From contig JALHRD010000001.1 of assembly GCA_022841625.1 (NCBI GenBank), forward strand, positions 62,001-126,000: 64,000 bases of DNA, read 5' to 3'. Position numbers and translations under genes: made by a program. The notes beneath the pieces were generated by a model that was not told the DNA's origin, searched no databases, and saw only the letters and a program-made list of their open reading frames with translations. Below, in pieces: positions 1-9,162 of the stretch (positions are counted from its first letter, which is position 1; every line of letters begins with the position of its first letter). This DNA comes from Xanthobacteraceae bacterium (GTDB lineage: Bacteria; Pseudomonadota; Alphaproteobacteria; Rhizobiales; Xanthobacteraceae).

Positions 1-14
1 TCGGGAGAAAAACC

Positions 15-389
15 GTGGTAGCAGCGGCCGAGCAGCGCATTCGGGACCTGGAGTTGCAAGAAGCTTTGAGAGTTAGGCCGGTGACCCATAGCCTTGAGGA
101 GCGTGTATGTGAATCCGTCCGTGTTTACCGCGAATTGCTAAAGCACAAACACGGTCGAAACCAAGCCGCCGGGTATACTGAGCGGGAAATCAAACAGCAC
201 GGGCCTAGAGAAGCTCTCATTCGCACAATACGCCGCGGGAAAAAGACTGATGGGCTTGCCCTGCTTGCCGAACACGGAAGACTGGATGCTTCTTACGAAC
301 AGATTGCCATCGATCACGCGGCCGATTTGCCGGAAGATGTCGTTGTGTTGGCGGGAGAGAACCTTGCGCTTATTCAAAAGAAATCTTAG
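15..389 (+). CDS. Hypothetical protein, 124 aa
   Basis: I do not recognise this gene. It encodes a charged, mostly helical soluble protein with no signal peptide or membrane segment. The GTG start is supported by a GGGAG ribosome-binding sequence at 3-7, seven bases upstream. The frame is also open back to the window edge, so a longer protein beginning outside the window cannot be excluded. Base composition is less GC-rich than the housekeeping genes, and its neighbours are gene remnants, which fits an accessory origin. Confidence 0.45.
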   Translation: MVAAAEQRIRDLELQEALRVRPVTHSLEERVCESVRVYRELLKHKHGRNQAAGYTEREIKQHGPREALIRTIRRGKKTDGLALLAEHGRLDASYEQIAIDHAADLPEDVVVLAGENLALIQKKS

Positions 390-438
390 AATTACCGTGA
401 CACCGTACCCATTGCACTGATTTCTCGCTTGGGTCCCT

Positions 439-660
439 ATGGCGAGTATCGGCCGCATCATCGTTCCGGGCTTCCCCCATCATGTGACGCAGCCCGGCAA
501 CCGCCGCCAGCAGGGCTTTTTCCAGCCATCCGACTACGCGCTTTATAGAGACGGCTCACCGGCCGCCGTCAGCAGCGGCAGAAGCCGGGGCGCAAATCGA
601 GCGGTCATGGCGGAGCAATTGGAGTTGAAAATGAAGGAAATGGGTAAGGCGTCCCCGTAA
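439..660 (+). pseudogene. Remnant of a Y1/IS200-like (REP-associated type) transposase
   Basis: The first 35 or so residues match the usual start of REP-associated tyrosine transposases: an I-x-x-PGFPHHVTQPGNRRQ stretch followed by FF and DYALYRD. After that the similarity stops, and a short basic tail ending GKASP resembles the usual C-terminus of the family. The HUH catalytic motif and the Tyr nucleophile region are missing, so about two thirds of the gene has been deleted internally. The product would be inactive. The family moves REP-type palindromes, and palindromic repeats occur elsewhere in this window. A direct link between this remnant and those repeats is inference. Confidence 0.7.
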
Positions 661-778
661 TTCCGAATCGCCACGCCACCGACCCGCGGCGCCGTGAACG
701 CCCTGCGCGCCATTGCCTCGTGTCATGGGCTGAAAACTGTTAGTTTTACGCTACGCGATTCTTGGAGCCTCGCCCCCT

Positions 779-1060
779 ATGGCGCCCTACATCCTGATCG
801 GATTGGTCCTGATGTGCGTCATCGGCGCGGTGGCGTTTGTTCACCCGCAGCGCGCCTTCCGTCGCAGCGCCATTGCCGCCGTGGGCGCGGTCACACTTCC
901 CTTCGTTCTGGCCTACGCGCTGGCGCCGTTTCTGGGTGATGGCGCCGGTATGGGCGTCGCCATCATTCTGTATGTGTGTTCGGCCGCGGTTCTGCTGACG
1001 GCGGCGTCAGCATCGCTGGGAGCCGCCGCGCACCATTTCTGGAAGGCCATGCGTCGGTAG
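779..1060 (+). CDS. Small hypothetical membrane protein, 93 aa
   Basis: Three hydrophobic segments (about residues 3-21, 30-51 and 56-80) separated by short basic loops predict a small inner-membrane protein with a basic C-terminal tail ending KAMRR. No family is recognised. A clear Shine-Dalgarno is not seen. It stands alone between a transposase remnant and another small membrane-protein gene on the same strand. Confidence 0.5.
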   Translation: MAPYILIGLVLMCVIGAVAFVHPQRAFRRSAIAAVGAVTLPFVLAYALAPFLGDGAGMGVAIILYVCSAAVLLTAASASLGAAAHHFWKAMRR

Positions 1061-1152
1061 AAGGGCGCCGCTGCCTGTCAGATCGGCGTGTTCTTGGCAG
1101 TTCTCGTTGGTCGGTTGGTCAGGTGACGGGGCGATAGTGACGAAGGCAGACC

Positions 1153-1359
1153 ATGCCGACCTATACGGGATCCTGGCTGGTGCGGATTGGACTGGGGCTG
1201 CTAATCGTCGGGGTCGGACCGCTAGCGGCGGTGCTGCTGTTCTCATCAGACCCCAATCCCAATCCGATCGGCTTCGGGCTCTTGGCCTTCGTGACGTTCT
1301 GGCCCGGTGTCGGCTGTCTGGCGTTTGGGCTGGCTCGGGTGTGGTGGGCGCGCCGCTGA
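1153..1359 (+). CDS. Small hypothetical membrane protein, 68 aa
   Basis: Two hydrophobic segments (about residues 10-31 and 40-62) flank a polar SSDPNPNPIG turn, predicting a two-pass membrane protein with both ends probably cytoplasmic (basic WWARR tail). No known domain is recognised. It lies in a run of small membrane-protein genes on the plus strand that are not tightly coupled to each other. Coding status rests on the hydrophobic pattern alone. Confidence 0.4.
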   Translation: MPTYTGSWLVRIGLGLLIVGVGPLAAVLLFSSDPNPNPIGFGLLAFVTFWPGVGCLAFGLARVWWARR

Positions 1360-1468
1360 TGGCGTCGCGCGCGGCATTGATTATCGATCTCACTCCTGCC
1401 GCACACGGTTCGACGACGCGTTGACACGATCGAGCGACCATCGTTACGGCATCGGAGATGAGGCTCCC

Positions 1469-1642
1469 ATGAAATTTCTCGGACGCATTGCCGCAAGCCT
1501 GGTGGTCGGCTGGATCCTCGGCCTGGTCCTCGCCGTCGTCTTGTCTGGCGGTCTCAATATCGGGCAGACACCGGCGTTCACAATTCCGTTCGCGATACCG
1601 ATCACATATCTCGCGTCGTTTCTGGTGGTTCGGCCGGGTTGA
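1469..1642 (+). CDS. Small hypothetical membrane protein, 57 aa
   Basis: The ATG at 1469 has a GGAG sequence at 1454-1457. The product starts MKFLGRIAASLVVGW and has two hydrophobic segments (about residues 7-27 and 36-54), so a two-pass membrane protein is likely. The frame is open further upstream to 1307, but that part has no membrane-protein character and no ribosome-binding sequence. No family is recognised. Confidence 0.45.
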   Translation: MKFLGRIAASLVVGWILGLVLAVVLSGGLNIGQTPAFTIPFAIPITYLASFLVVRPG

Positions 1643-1777
1643 GACGAGAGATCACGCGGCACAACCGCGCGGCTGTGGCTCAATCTGCAGAACGACCATG
1701 ACGTTCAGATCGCGAAGCGCAGCCTCGTCAAGATTTTGGATCGGATCGAGACCGTCAACAAATCGAAGGCTGCCTAA
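1643..1777 (+). pseudogene. C-terminal remnant of a HigA-type antitoxin
   Basis: In the frame following the preceding stop codon, translation from about 1658 gives GTTARLWLNLQNDHDVQIAK and ends KSKAA at the stop 1775-1777. The FGT-(S/T)-A-x-x-WLNLQ-x-x-x-D pattern marks the end of the helix-turn-helix domain in HigA family antitoxins of HigBA addiction modules. The DNA-binding helices, the start and any HigB toxin are absent, so this is a fragment. It is too short to express independently. The identification rests on about 20 residues. Confidence 0.55.
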
Positions 1778-2088
1778 ACTTCGGCGCTGGACCCGGCGTA
1801 GCGCCGTCGTCAGCGACATACGGGGATGCCCTCCCCCGAACCCACATGCACGAATTTTGGGGAGAGCGCGCGACATTAAAATTAGCCCCGCCACGTCGGC
1901 ACTTCTCATGCGTTCCTGACGCGCGCGGCGCGCGGTTATGCACCGCCTTGGGGTCGGCACGTCCACAGCGGCGCGCGGCGTTTCATTGACTTACCGCATT
2001 GCTGTGAAAAGCTTTCCGCACTGCACCACGTGAGAATGGCGGCGGCAAGTTCGGTGCATACGGGCGATGCGCAGAAAAATCGTCACAT

Positions 2089-2100
2089 CTGTAAGATCGA
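2089..2100. repeat. Half copy of the CTGTAAGATCG repeat (family B)
   Basis: CTGTAAGATCGA here matches one arm of the hairpin at 2142-2178 exactly. The second arm is missing, so this is a half-site or a decayed element. Confidence 0.5.
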
Positions 2101-2141
2101 GAGTGCAAGTCTATGGAAAATCAAACGAATTCCACCTTTTT

Positions 2142-2178
2142 CGATCTTACAGCAGCCAGTAAGACAGCTGTAAGATCG
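2142..2178. repeat. Perfect 11-bp inverted repeat (family B)
   Basis: CGATCTTACAG at 2142-2152 is the exact reverse complement of CTGTAAGATCG at 2168-2178, with a 15-base loop. Read on the minus strand the hairpin is followed by an A-rich stretch and then GGAATTCGTTTG. The hairpin at 2257-2283 is followed by GGAATTCATTTG, so both belong to one composite repeat. There is no T-run after either arm, so it is not a classical terminator. Confidence 0.7.
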
Positions 2179-2256
2179 CAAACAGCGTGCAAAGGCGGCA
2201 AGACTGCACGATCGATGACCCAACTATCGAGAAACGCAAATGAATTCCGAACTGTT

Positions 2257-2283
2257 GCGATCTTGCCGCAACTGCAAGATCGC
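2257..2283. repeat. Perfect 10-bp inverted repeat just after anmK (family B)
   Basis: GCGATCTTGC (2257-2266) and GCAAGATCGC (2274-2283) form a perfect stem with a 7-base loop, 15 bases downstream of the anmK stop on the minus strand. The core GATCTT is shared with the hairpin at 2142-2178. It could protect the anmK mRNA 3' end or slow transcription, but lacks the T-run of an intrinsic terminator. Confidence 0.65.
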
Positions 2284-2298
2284 GCCGCCGCTATGCCA

Positions 2299-3420
2299 TC
2301 ACCCCGGCCGCGCCAACACGCCACCGGTCATCGGCGCGGCAACGCCGGTGGTGCGTGGAAATGTCAGCGGCAGTCCGCGCAGGCTGCGCACCGCGAGATA
2401 CGCGAAAGCCTGCGCCTCGAGCGCGTCGGCCGACCAGCCGATGGCATCGGCGGTGATGAGCGCGATCGGTGCGAGTTTTTCCGCCAGCATCCGCAGCAAG
2501 GTCTGGTTGCGGGTGCCGCCGCCGGCGGCGACGACCTCGGCCGGCACGCGCGGCAACAAGGCGCAGCCGGCAGCGACAGTCGCCGCGGTGATCGCGGTCA
2601 AGGTGGCGGCGCCATCCTCGACTCGCATGTTGGCGACGCCGGTTTGCGCGCCGATCCATTGGGCGAATTCATTGCGGTCGAGCGATTTCGGCGGCCGCTT
2701 CGCGAAATAACGATGCGCCAACACGCGCGCGACCGCGGCGGCATCGACCGTGCCGGTCGCCGCCAGCCGGCCGTCGGCATCGTGCGCCGCGCCAGTGCGC
2801 AGCTGCACGAAATCGTCGATCAGCGCATTGCCGGGGCCGGTATCGAACGCCACAAGTTCGTCGCCATCGATGAAAGTGAGATTGGCAACGCCGCCAATGT
2901 TGAGAACGCCGACCGGCTGACGCGATCCACGCAGGCGCAGCAGCGCGCGATGAAACACCGGCACCAGCGGCGCCCCTTCCCCACCGGCGGCCACGTCGGC
3001 GGCGCGGAAATCGCACACCACCGCCATGCCGAGCTTGCGCGCCAGCGCCGCGCCGTCGCCGAGTTGCACCGTCAAGCGGCGCTCCGGCCGATGCAGCACG
3101 GTCTGGCCATGGAAGCCGACGACGGCCACGTCGGCTGCGGCAATGCCGTTCGCATGCAGAAACGCCGCCACCGCTTCGGCATGTGCCGCGGTGACGAGCG
3201 CCTCCGCTTCGGCCAAGAACGCGGGCCGCGCCTTCCGGTCGGACAGGTCGGCGGCGGCCGCGATCGCCCGCCGCAGCGCCGCGCGTTCGGAGTCACCATA
3301 GGCGCGGTAACCGGTCGGCCCGAGCCGGCCAATGGTTTCGCCATCGGTCTCGACCAACGCCACATCGACGCCATCGAGCGAGGTACCGCTCATCAAGCCG
3401 ATGGCCACGCGCATCGCCAT
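2299..3420 (-). CDS. anmK: Anhydro-N-acetylmuramic acid kinase
   Basis: AnmK phosphorylates and opens 1,6-anhydro-MurNAc to MurNAc-6-phosphate in the cytoplasm during peptidoglycan recycling. The 373-residue length is normal for the family. Visible motifs are the N-terminal ATP-binding GLMSGTSLDG (residues 8-17), FHGQT (103-107), the catalytic-Asp block DFRAADVAAGGEGAPLVP (137-154) and NIGGVANLT (174-182). I chose the ATG at 3420 because the motif normally begins within ten residues of the start. A frame extending to 3501 would add 27 atypical residues. It is divergent from tyrS across an 84-bp gap that should hold both promoters. Confidence 0.95.
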   Translation of the reverse strand: MAMRVAIGLMSGTSLDGVDVALVETDGETIGRLGPTGYRAYGDSERAALRRAIAAAADLSDRKARPAFLAEAEALVTAAHAEAVAAFLHANGIAAADVAVVGFHGQTVLHRPERRLTVQLGDGAALARKLGMAVVCDFRAADVAAGGEGAPLVPVFHRALLRLRGSRQPVGVLNIGGVANLTFIDGDELVAFDTGPGNALIDDFVQLRTGAAHDADGRLAATGTVDAAAVARVLAHRYFAKRPPKSLDRNEFAQWIGAQTGVANMRVEDGAATLTAITAATVAAGCALLPRVPAEVVAAGGGTRNQTLLRMLAEKLAPIALITADAIGWSADALEAQAFAYLAVRSLRGLPLTFPRTTGVAAPMTGGVLARPG

Positions 3421-3504
3421 GTCCAACCTACGCCCCAACCTCGTTTTAATCCGCCGCCGAACCTGATACACCACCGGCCCGAACGAGGCGATTAGGCCCA
3501 AATC

Positions 3505-4758
3505 ATGAGCGCCTACAAGTCAGAACTGCTCAACGTCCTCGCCAGCCGGGGCTATATCCACCAGGTCTCGGAGCCCGAGGCGCTGGACGCGCTGGCGCGC
3601 CGCGAAAAGATCACCGGCTATATCGGCTTCGACTGCACCGCCCCCTCGCTGCATATCGGCTCGCTGGTGCCGATCATGATGCTTTATTGGATGCAGCAGA
3701 CCGGCCATCGTCCGATTGCCTTGATGGGCGGCGGCACCACGCGCGTCGGCGACCCCTCCGGCAAGGACGAAAGCCGCCGGATTCTCACCGACGACATGAT
3801 CGCGGACAATCTGACAGGCATCCGCAAGATCTTTGCGCAGTTCTTGAAATTCGGCGACGGACCGGGCGACGCGGTCATGGCCAATAATGCCGACTGGCTG
3901 AATTCGCTCAACTACATCGATTTCCTGCGCGATGTCGGCCGACACTTCTCGGTCAACCGCATGCTGGCATTCGACTCGGTCAAGCTGCGGCTCGACCGCC
4001 AGCACGAATTGTCGTTCCTCGAGTTCAACTATATGATCCTGCAAGCCTACGACTTCGTCGAGCTGAACAAGCGCACCGGCTGCGTCTTGCAGCTGGGCGG
4101 CTCCGATCAATGGGGCAATATCATCAACGGCATCGATCTCGGCCGGCGCATGCTCAATGCGCAATTATTCGCGCTGACCACGCCGCTGATCACCACGTCG
4201 TCGGGCGCCAAAATGGGCAAGACCGCCGCCGGCGCGGTGTGGCTCGATCCCGCCATGCTGAGCGCCTATGACTTCTGGCAGTTCTGGCGCAACACCGAGG
4301 ATGGCGACGTCGCGCGCTTTCTCAAACTGTTCACGGTGCTGCCGCTCGACGAGATCGGCCGGCTTGCCACACTCAAAGGGCAGGATATCAACGACGCGAA
4401 AAAAATCCTGGCGACCGAAGCGACCGCGCTGGTGCATGGCCGCGCCGAAGCCGACGCCGCCGCCGAAACCGCGCGACGTACCTTCGAGGAAGGCGCGCTG
4501 GCGCAGACGCTGCCGACCATCGAAATCGCGCACGCCGAGTTGGACGCCGGATTGAGCGTGCTCGCGGCTTTTGTCAAAGCCGGACTTGTCACCTCCAATG
4601 GCGAGGCGCGCCGGCAAATCAAGGGTGGCGGCATCAAGGTCAACGACGCGACCGTGACCGACGAGAAGCTGGCGCTGACACGCGCGCAGCTTACGCCGGA
4701 AGGCGTCGTCAAACTGTCGCTTGGGCGCAAGCGCCACGTGCTATTGAAGCCGGTGTGA
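3505..4758 (+). CDS. tyrS: Tyrosyl-tRNA synthetase
   Basis: Charges tRNA-Tyr with tyrosine in the cytoplasm. The class I signatures are present: HIGS at residues 50-53 and KMGKT at 236-240 (the KMSKS loop, here with Gly at the third position). The tyrosine-binding region GGSDQWGNI is at 198-206. The C-terminal 65 or so residues form an S4 RNA-binding domain. Length 417 aa is typical. The gene is divergent from anmK and convergent with the AsmA-like gene, whose stop lies one base after the tyrS stop, leaving no room for a separate terminator. Confidence 0.97.
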   Translation: MSAYKSELLNVLASRGYIHQVSEPEALDALARREKITGYIGFDCTAPSLHIGSLVPIMMLYWMQQTGHRPIALMGGGTTRVGDPSGKDESRRILTDDMIADNLTGIRKIFAQFLKFGDGPGDAVMANNADWLNSLNYIDFLRDVGRHFSVNRMLAFDSVKLRLDRQHELSFLEFNYMILQAYDFVELNKRTGCVLQLGGSDQWGNIINGIDLGRRMLNAQLFALTTPLITTSSGAKMGKTAAGAVWLDPAMLSAYDFWQFWRNTEDGDVARFLKLFTVLPLDEIGRLATLKGQDINDAKKILATEATALVHGRAEADAAAETARRTFEEGALAQTLPTIEIAHAELDAGLSVLAAFVKAGLVTSNGEARRQIKGGGIKVNDATVTDEKLALTRAQLTPEGVVKLSLGRKRHVLLKPV

Positions 4759-4759
4759 G

Positions 4760-7700
4760 TTAACGGCCGCGATCGGTAAAATCGCCGATCGCGGGGCCGC
4801 GTCCGCTGGTCGGGAATTCGAAAATCTTGCGGATCAGTCCCGGCGCCAGCACCGAGATCGGATTGACTCGCAGCACCGGCGCACCGGGCGCGCCGACGAC
4901 CTCGAAAGTCAGTCCGACCAGACCTTCATTGCTGCCACCGCCCAGGAACAAGCCGAACAACGGAATCTGCCCGAACATGTTGTTGATGCCGAACGCCGGC
5001 ACGAAGGTGCCGCGCATGCGAACTTCATCGCGCGAATAATCGATGTAACCGTCGGTGGTCGCGCCGACCGTCGGTCCGCGCACCAGGCCTTCGCGGATCG
5101 CAAACCGGCCTTGCGATCGGGTGAATTCGACGCGCAGCCGCTCGAATGCGACGCCGGGATTTTTCGCCGCCTGCGCCGAACCGGGCATGTCGGCGCTGCC
5201 AAGCGCGACGCGATCGAGCGCCGATTCGCCGCGCACCGAGAACTCGCGAATATTGAGCATGCCGTCCTGCGGCGTCGCGGTGCCGGTCGGCGGATCCATG
5301 GCGAGCCACATCTCGCCGCCGACGATCTTCGGATAGATGTCGCTGAACCGGAACAGCGCGCCGGCGTCTTTGGTCTCGACGAACATGACGCTACGGCCGC
5401 CAGGACGGCCACGCAGATCGCCCGCCAGCGGCGTGTCGCGCCCGATCCGGGCGGCCAAAGTGAAGCTCATGATGTTGCCGTTGCGGCGCGACATCCGCAG
5501 ATCGAGATTGCGCATGGTCTCACCGTGAAAGCCGGCGACCGCGCCGAGCCGCACGTCGAGGTCGATATCCCTGGGTTTGGCGTTCTTGCCCTGCGCGGGG
5601 CCCGAACCGGACATCGACGACTTGACGAAGTTGCGACCGTCAAAGATCTCACCGCGCACCACGACGCGCAATGCGCCGTCGGGCGCACGCTCGGCGCGCA
5701 ACGTCGCGCGGTCGCCGTCGGCGAGACTGAAATTGCTGAGATTCGCCGCCACAATGTCGCCGGTACCATCGGTTTCGACCATGCCCTTGACCGAAACGCC
5801 CGCGCCATCGATCGCGAGATTGTCGAGCCGCATCGATTGCGGTCCGGTGGTGGCCAAAAACGTCATCCGCGCCGCGCGGCCGGCAGGCTTGATCCAGCCG
5901 GGCAGCAAGCGATCGATCCGCGCCTGCGTCAGATCCGCCTCAACCGAGTATCGGCCGCCGCTGCCATGCACCGGGACGAGACCATTGACGCGCACCGGAA
6001 CCGGACCGAACACATAGCCGGTCAGATCGAAACCAAGCTGCGCACGACCGGCCTCGTCGAGCGTGGTTGCGACGCGAACCTCGGCGTCCGCCTGATCGCG
6101 CAGCTTGCGATATTCGAGCAGCGCCGGCATGCCGCCGATTTTGACGTCGCCGCGCAGTGTGTAGCCTTGGTTGTCGGCGCGCACCCGCAGCAACGCCGCC
6201 TCGACCTTCTGACCCAAAACCATCCGCTCGGCGGAAAAATTGGCGACCTCGATATTTATCGAATATTGCGCGGAGCCCGGTGGCAGATCGGGGTTGAGCG
6301 GCATGCTCAAGTTCACAAACGCGGTCATTGTGCCGCGGCTGCTCGCCGGATCGATCGGCGAACCCGCGAAGTCGCGCAACCGATCGCGGCTGAGCAGCTC
6401 GGCCGCTGCCGCCACCGAGCCGTCGATCTTGAAGCGCGTACGCGACACCGGCGCATTCATGTAGTGATCGGGCACCTCAAACATGCCGCCGGTGATCGCC
6501 AATCGGCGACCGTTCGAGACTTCGATGTTGCCACGCCCGATCGCGACGCTTGCCGTCCGTCCGGTGATGCGCACATGGACATCGGCGTCGCGGATCGCCG
6601 GCAAGCCTTGGATCGGCTGGATTTCCGCGCCGTTACCCGAAATCTCGATGGCGAGACCGTCTTCCGGAATCGGCGGGCCGACAGCCTTGAGCGACGCCAG
6701 CGGCGCATTGGTCGCAATCACCACGCGTTCGACCGTTCCGCTCCGAAGGCTTTCGGAAACCCAGGCGTGCACTTTCGGGCTGATGAAGGACGGCCAAAGC
6801 CGCTTCATCGCAGCAGCCGACATGCGGGTGCCGGCTATGCCCAACACCAACCGCGGTTCGTCCCCTGCCAAATCAAGGCCACCCGAAATCGCAAGCCCAA
6901 CATCGCCATTGCCGATCTCGCCCTGCTCGACATCGATACGCCGTTTCTCGGGATCGATCCGCAACCCGACCAGGATTCGATTGAGCACCAGAATGTCGGG
7001 ATCACGCGCCGATGTTGCGAGGACGATGCTGCCGCCGGACACCTTGAGCCCCCACGCACCGCCGGCCTCACGGGGCGGCGCGAGCTGCGCAGTCAGCGAG
7101 AGGCGGTTGCTGCCAGAAAAAATTTGAAACGGCGCAACCAGCACATTACGGGCGGCATCCCACTGCAGATCGATTTCAGCGCGGTCGATGTCAATCCGGC
7201 TCAGTGGTTCGTTGGTGTCGACGATCGAGCCTTTTTCGAGTTGCACCCGGCCTTCGATCATTTTCGGAATGCCATCGGCGCCGATGGTGGCGCGCATGCG
7301 CGCCGAAACCGGAACGTTGGGCTCGATCAGTCCGTCGCCGATTCGCAATGCCAATAGTAGGTCCTTGGCCGACAGCCGCTCGGTTTCGATCTCGACTTTC
7401 CGATCCCCACCCTCGCCGCGCGAGACGGTTGCGCGCAGCAGCCAGGGCTGATCGCCGGCGTCCGAACTAATGGTCAGCGCGACACCGCCGCGGCCGGAGC
7501 GCCGCAAGCTAAGATTGATGTCGTGGAACGACCACTGTTTGCCATTGCGCTCATCGAACAACGTGAGATTGCCGTTCTTGAGTCCGAGTTCGCTTAAGTC
7601 GCGACCGTCGAGCCCAGCCGCCCCGAGACCGTCGATCCATGTGAGCAAGGCGTCCAGATCAGTCATTGCTCCGACGCCGCCGGCGGGGCGCAGCGCATTC

Positions 7701-8380
7701 GTGCGCTCGCGCGGCAGCGGATCGAGAACCGCAATCGAACCAGTGCGCAGCGGCGGCTCCGCCACCGAAGCGGTTACGAACGGTTGCCGGTTGGTACCCG
7801 CAAACACCGTAACCTTGCTGTCGGGCTCAATGCGGACCTGCATCTCTGCGCCGACCAAGCTTAGCCGTTTGGCCAGAACGCGCCCGGTGATCAGCCCGGA
7901 GCCCGAGAAACTGACTTCGGCCTTGGGCGCGGTCGCAACGATGTCGCCATGGGCATCGCGCACCACAATGTCGCGAATCCGCAATGCGGTTCGGCCGCTG
8001 CTGTCGCGTTCAATCTGGGTGCCGCCAACCGCGACGCGATGATGGTTGCCGAAATTCCGCTCGATGGCGGCGGTCAGCCATGGCGTCGCAATGTCAAAAT
8101 CGATGGGACCGCTACCAAGCCGCCACCACAGTGACAGCAGCCCAATCATTACCAGCCCGGCCAATGTGCCGGCGGCCAGCGAAAGGCGGCGCCAGCGCAG
8201 CCAGAACCGCAGCAACGACAGCCGCCAGGAGACGAGACCGAGCTGGGCCGGCGTCAAATTGGCATGTTGCCAGCGCTCGCCGCGCATGGTGGCGGCTTCT
8301 TGCCGCAAATCGGAATCCACGCTGGCCGCAAGCTTGCGCAGGGCCACGATATCCCGATTGGTGTGCTGATCCGCCGTCAT
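4760..8380 (-). CDS. AsmA/YhdP-like giant envelope protein with DUF3971 region
   Basis: A protein of about 1206 residues with a cytoplasmic N-terminus of about 65 residues, a single hydrophobic anchor (AAGTLAGLVMIGLLSLWW, around residues 70-87) and a very long periplasmic part of repeating beta-strand character. The layout and the C-terminal block with VGLTFEVVGAPGAPVLRVNP are typical of the DUF3971/YhdP-AsmA superfamily. Members are thought to form groove-shaped bridges that carry phospholipids between the inner and outer membranes. The transport role is family knowledge, not visible here. ATG 8380 is used; a GTG at 8416 is possible. It is divergent from bcp. Confidence 0.85.
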   Translation of the reverse strand: MTADQHTNRDIVALRKLAASVDSDLRQEAATMRGERWQHANLTPAQLGLVSWRLSLLRFWLRWRRLSLAAGTLAGLVMIGLLSLWWRLGSGPIDFDIATPWLTAAIERNFGNHHRVAVGGTQIERDSSGRTALRIRDIVVRDAHGDIVATAPKAEVSFSGSGLITGRVLAKRLSLVGAEMQVRIEPDSKVTVFAGTNRQPFVTASVAEPPLRTGSIAVLDPLPRERTNALRPAGGVGAMTDLDALLTWIDGLGAAGLDGRDLSELGLKNGNLTLFDERNGKQWSFHDINLSLRRSGRGGVALTISSDAGDQPWLLRATVSRGEGGDRKVEIETERLSAKDLLLALRIGDGLIEPNVPVSARMRATIGADGIPKMIEGRVQLEKGSIVDTNEPLSRIDIDRAEIDLQWDAARNVLVAPFQIFSGSNRLSLTAQLAPPREAGGAWGLKVSGGSIVLATSARDPDILVLNRILVGLRIDPEKRRIDVEQGEIGNGDVGLAISGGLDLAGDEPRLVLGIAGTRMSAAAMKRLWPSFISPKVHAWVSESLRSGTVERVVIATNAPLASLKAVGPPIPEDGLAIEISGNGAEIQPIQGLPAIRDADVHVRITGRTASVAIGRGNIEVSNGRRLAITGGMFEVPDHYMNAPVSRTRFKIDGSVAAAAELLSRDRLRDFAGSPIDPASSRGTMTAFVNLSMPLNPDLPPGSAQYSINIEVANFSAERMVLGQKVEAALLRVRADNQGYTLRGDVKIGGMPALLEYRKLRDQADAEVRVATTLDEAGRAQLGFDLTGYVFGPVPVRVNGLVPVHGSGGRYSVEADLTQARIDRLLPGWIKPAGRAARMTFLATTGPQSMRLDNLAIDGAGVSVKGMVETDGTGDIVAANLSNFSLADGDRATLRAERAPDGALRVVVRGEIFDGRNFVKSSMSGSGPAQGKNAKPRDIDLDVRLGAVAGFHGETMRNLDLRMSRRNGNIMSFTLAARIGRDTPLAGDLRGRPGGRSVMFVETKDAGALFRFSDIYPKIVGGEMWLAMDPPTGTATPQDGMLNIREFSVRGESALDRVALGSADMPGSAQAAKNPGVAFERLRVEFTRSQGRFAIREGLVRGPTVGATTDGYIDYSRDEVRMRGTFVPAFGINNMFGQIPLFGLFLGGGSNEGLVGLTFEVVGAPGAPVLRVNPISVLAPGLIRKIFEFPTSGRGPAIGDFTDRGR

Positions 8381-8565
8381 TCCCCGACCGGGCGTCCCCT
8401 CGACCGCCGAACCCACCGAACGATGATCGGCAGCTCCGGGCTGTTGCCGCCAAAGCCTGATTCCTATGAAATCGGATTCACCGGAAATCAGATCGACTTG
8501 GCGGCACGCTCCAGCGTATCGCTCAATGGTTAGTGGACCCGAAAAAAGGGACGAAAGGAAGGCAC

Positions 8566-9033
8566 ATGGCCACCCTAAAGGAGGGCTCCAAAGCCCCCAA
8601 TTTCAGTCTCCCGCGCGACGACGGCAGCACCGTTTCACTGGCCGATTTCAAGGGCCGCAAGCTGGTTCTCTTCTTCTACCCAAGGGCGAACACCCCCGGC
8701 TGCACGCGCGAATCGATCGACTTCTCGAAGCTGCAGGCGCGCTTTGCGCGGGCCGGGACCGATGTGCTTGGAATTTCGGCCGACCCGCTTAAGGATCAGG
8801 AATCGTTCAAGAAAAAGCACAAGCTCACGGTCGGCCTGTTGTCCGACGAGCGGCACGAAATGCTCACGGCCTATGGCGCCTGGGGCAAGAAATCGATGTA
8901 TGGCAAGACCTTCATGGGCATTATTCGCAGCACGGTGTTGATCGGAGCCGATGGCCGGATTGCCCGTATCTGGCCGAAAGTCCGGGTCGATGGCCATGCC
9001 GAAGAGGTCCTGCAAGTGGCCAAAACGCTTTAA
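8566..9033 (+). CDS. bcp: Peroxiredoxin of the Bcp/PrxQ family
   Basis: A thiol peroxidase that reduces H2O2 and organic hydroperoxides using thioredoxin-type reductants. The 155-residue protein has the peroxidatic-Cys motif NTPGCTRE near residue 45 and the FFYPRA lead-in strand. The second Cys five residues later, found in E. coli Bcp, is replaced here (CTRESIDFS), so it probably works by a one-Cys mechanism or with a resolving Cys from a partner. The ATG at 8566 has an AAAGGAAG ribosome-binding sequence; an in-frame start at 8533 is less likely. Confidence 0.93.
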   Translation: MATLKEGSKAPNFSLPRDDGSTVSLADFKGRKLVLFFYPRANTPGCTRESIDFSKLQARFARAGTDVLGISADPLKDQESFKKKHKLTVGLLSDERHEMLTAYGAWGKKSMYGKTFMGIIRSTVLIGADGRIARIWPKVRVDGHAEEVLQVAKTL

Positions 9034-9162
9034 CGGAGCGCCAACCAAGGCCTGAGATTGATTCATTTTTCCACAGTTTGTTGGAGAAAAATTAACCATA
9101 CCGACGTCAACTAAGGCCTTGTAACGCTGGGGTTTCGGATTGCCGCCGGCGGGGAAGCGTCA

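Larger units (their letters stand above)
1778..2298. other. Intergenic region of 521 bp holding palindromic repeats
   Basis: No convincing gene is present on either strand. The left half (1778-2080) shows nothing I can name. The right half holds three related palindromic elements, listed separately. On the minus strand the region is immediately downstream of anmK. Confidence 0.6.

Noticed and set aside
2113-3495. A 460-codon plus-strand frame across anmK
   Set aside because: Shadow of anmK, which has all family motifs on the minus strand.
5111-7357. A 748-codon open frame opposite the AsmA-like gene
   Set aside because: Same reason; the opposite strand encodes a coherent anchored protein with a known domain pattern.
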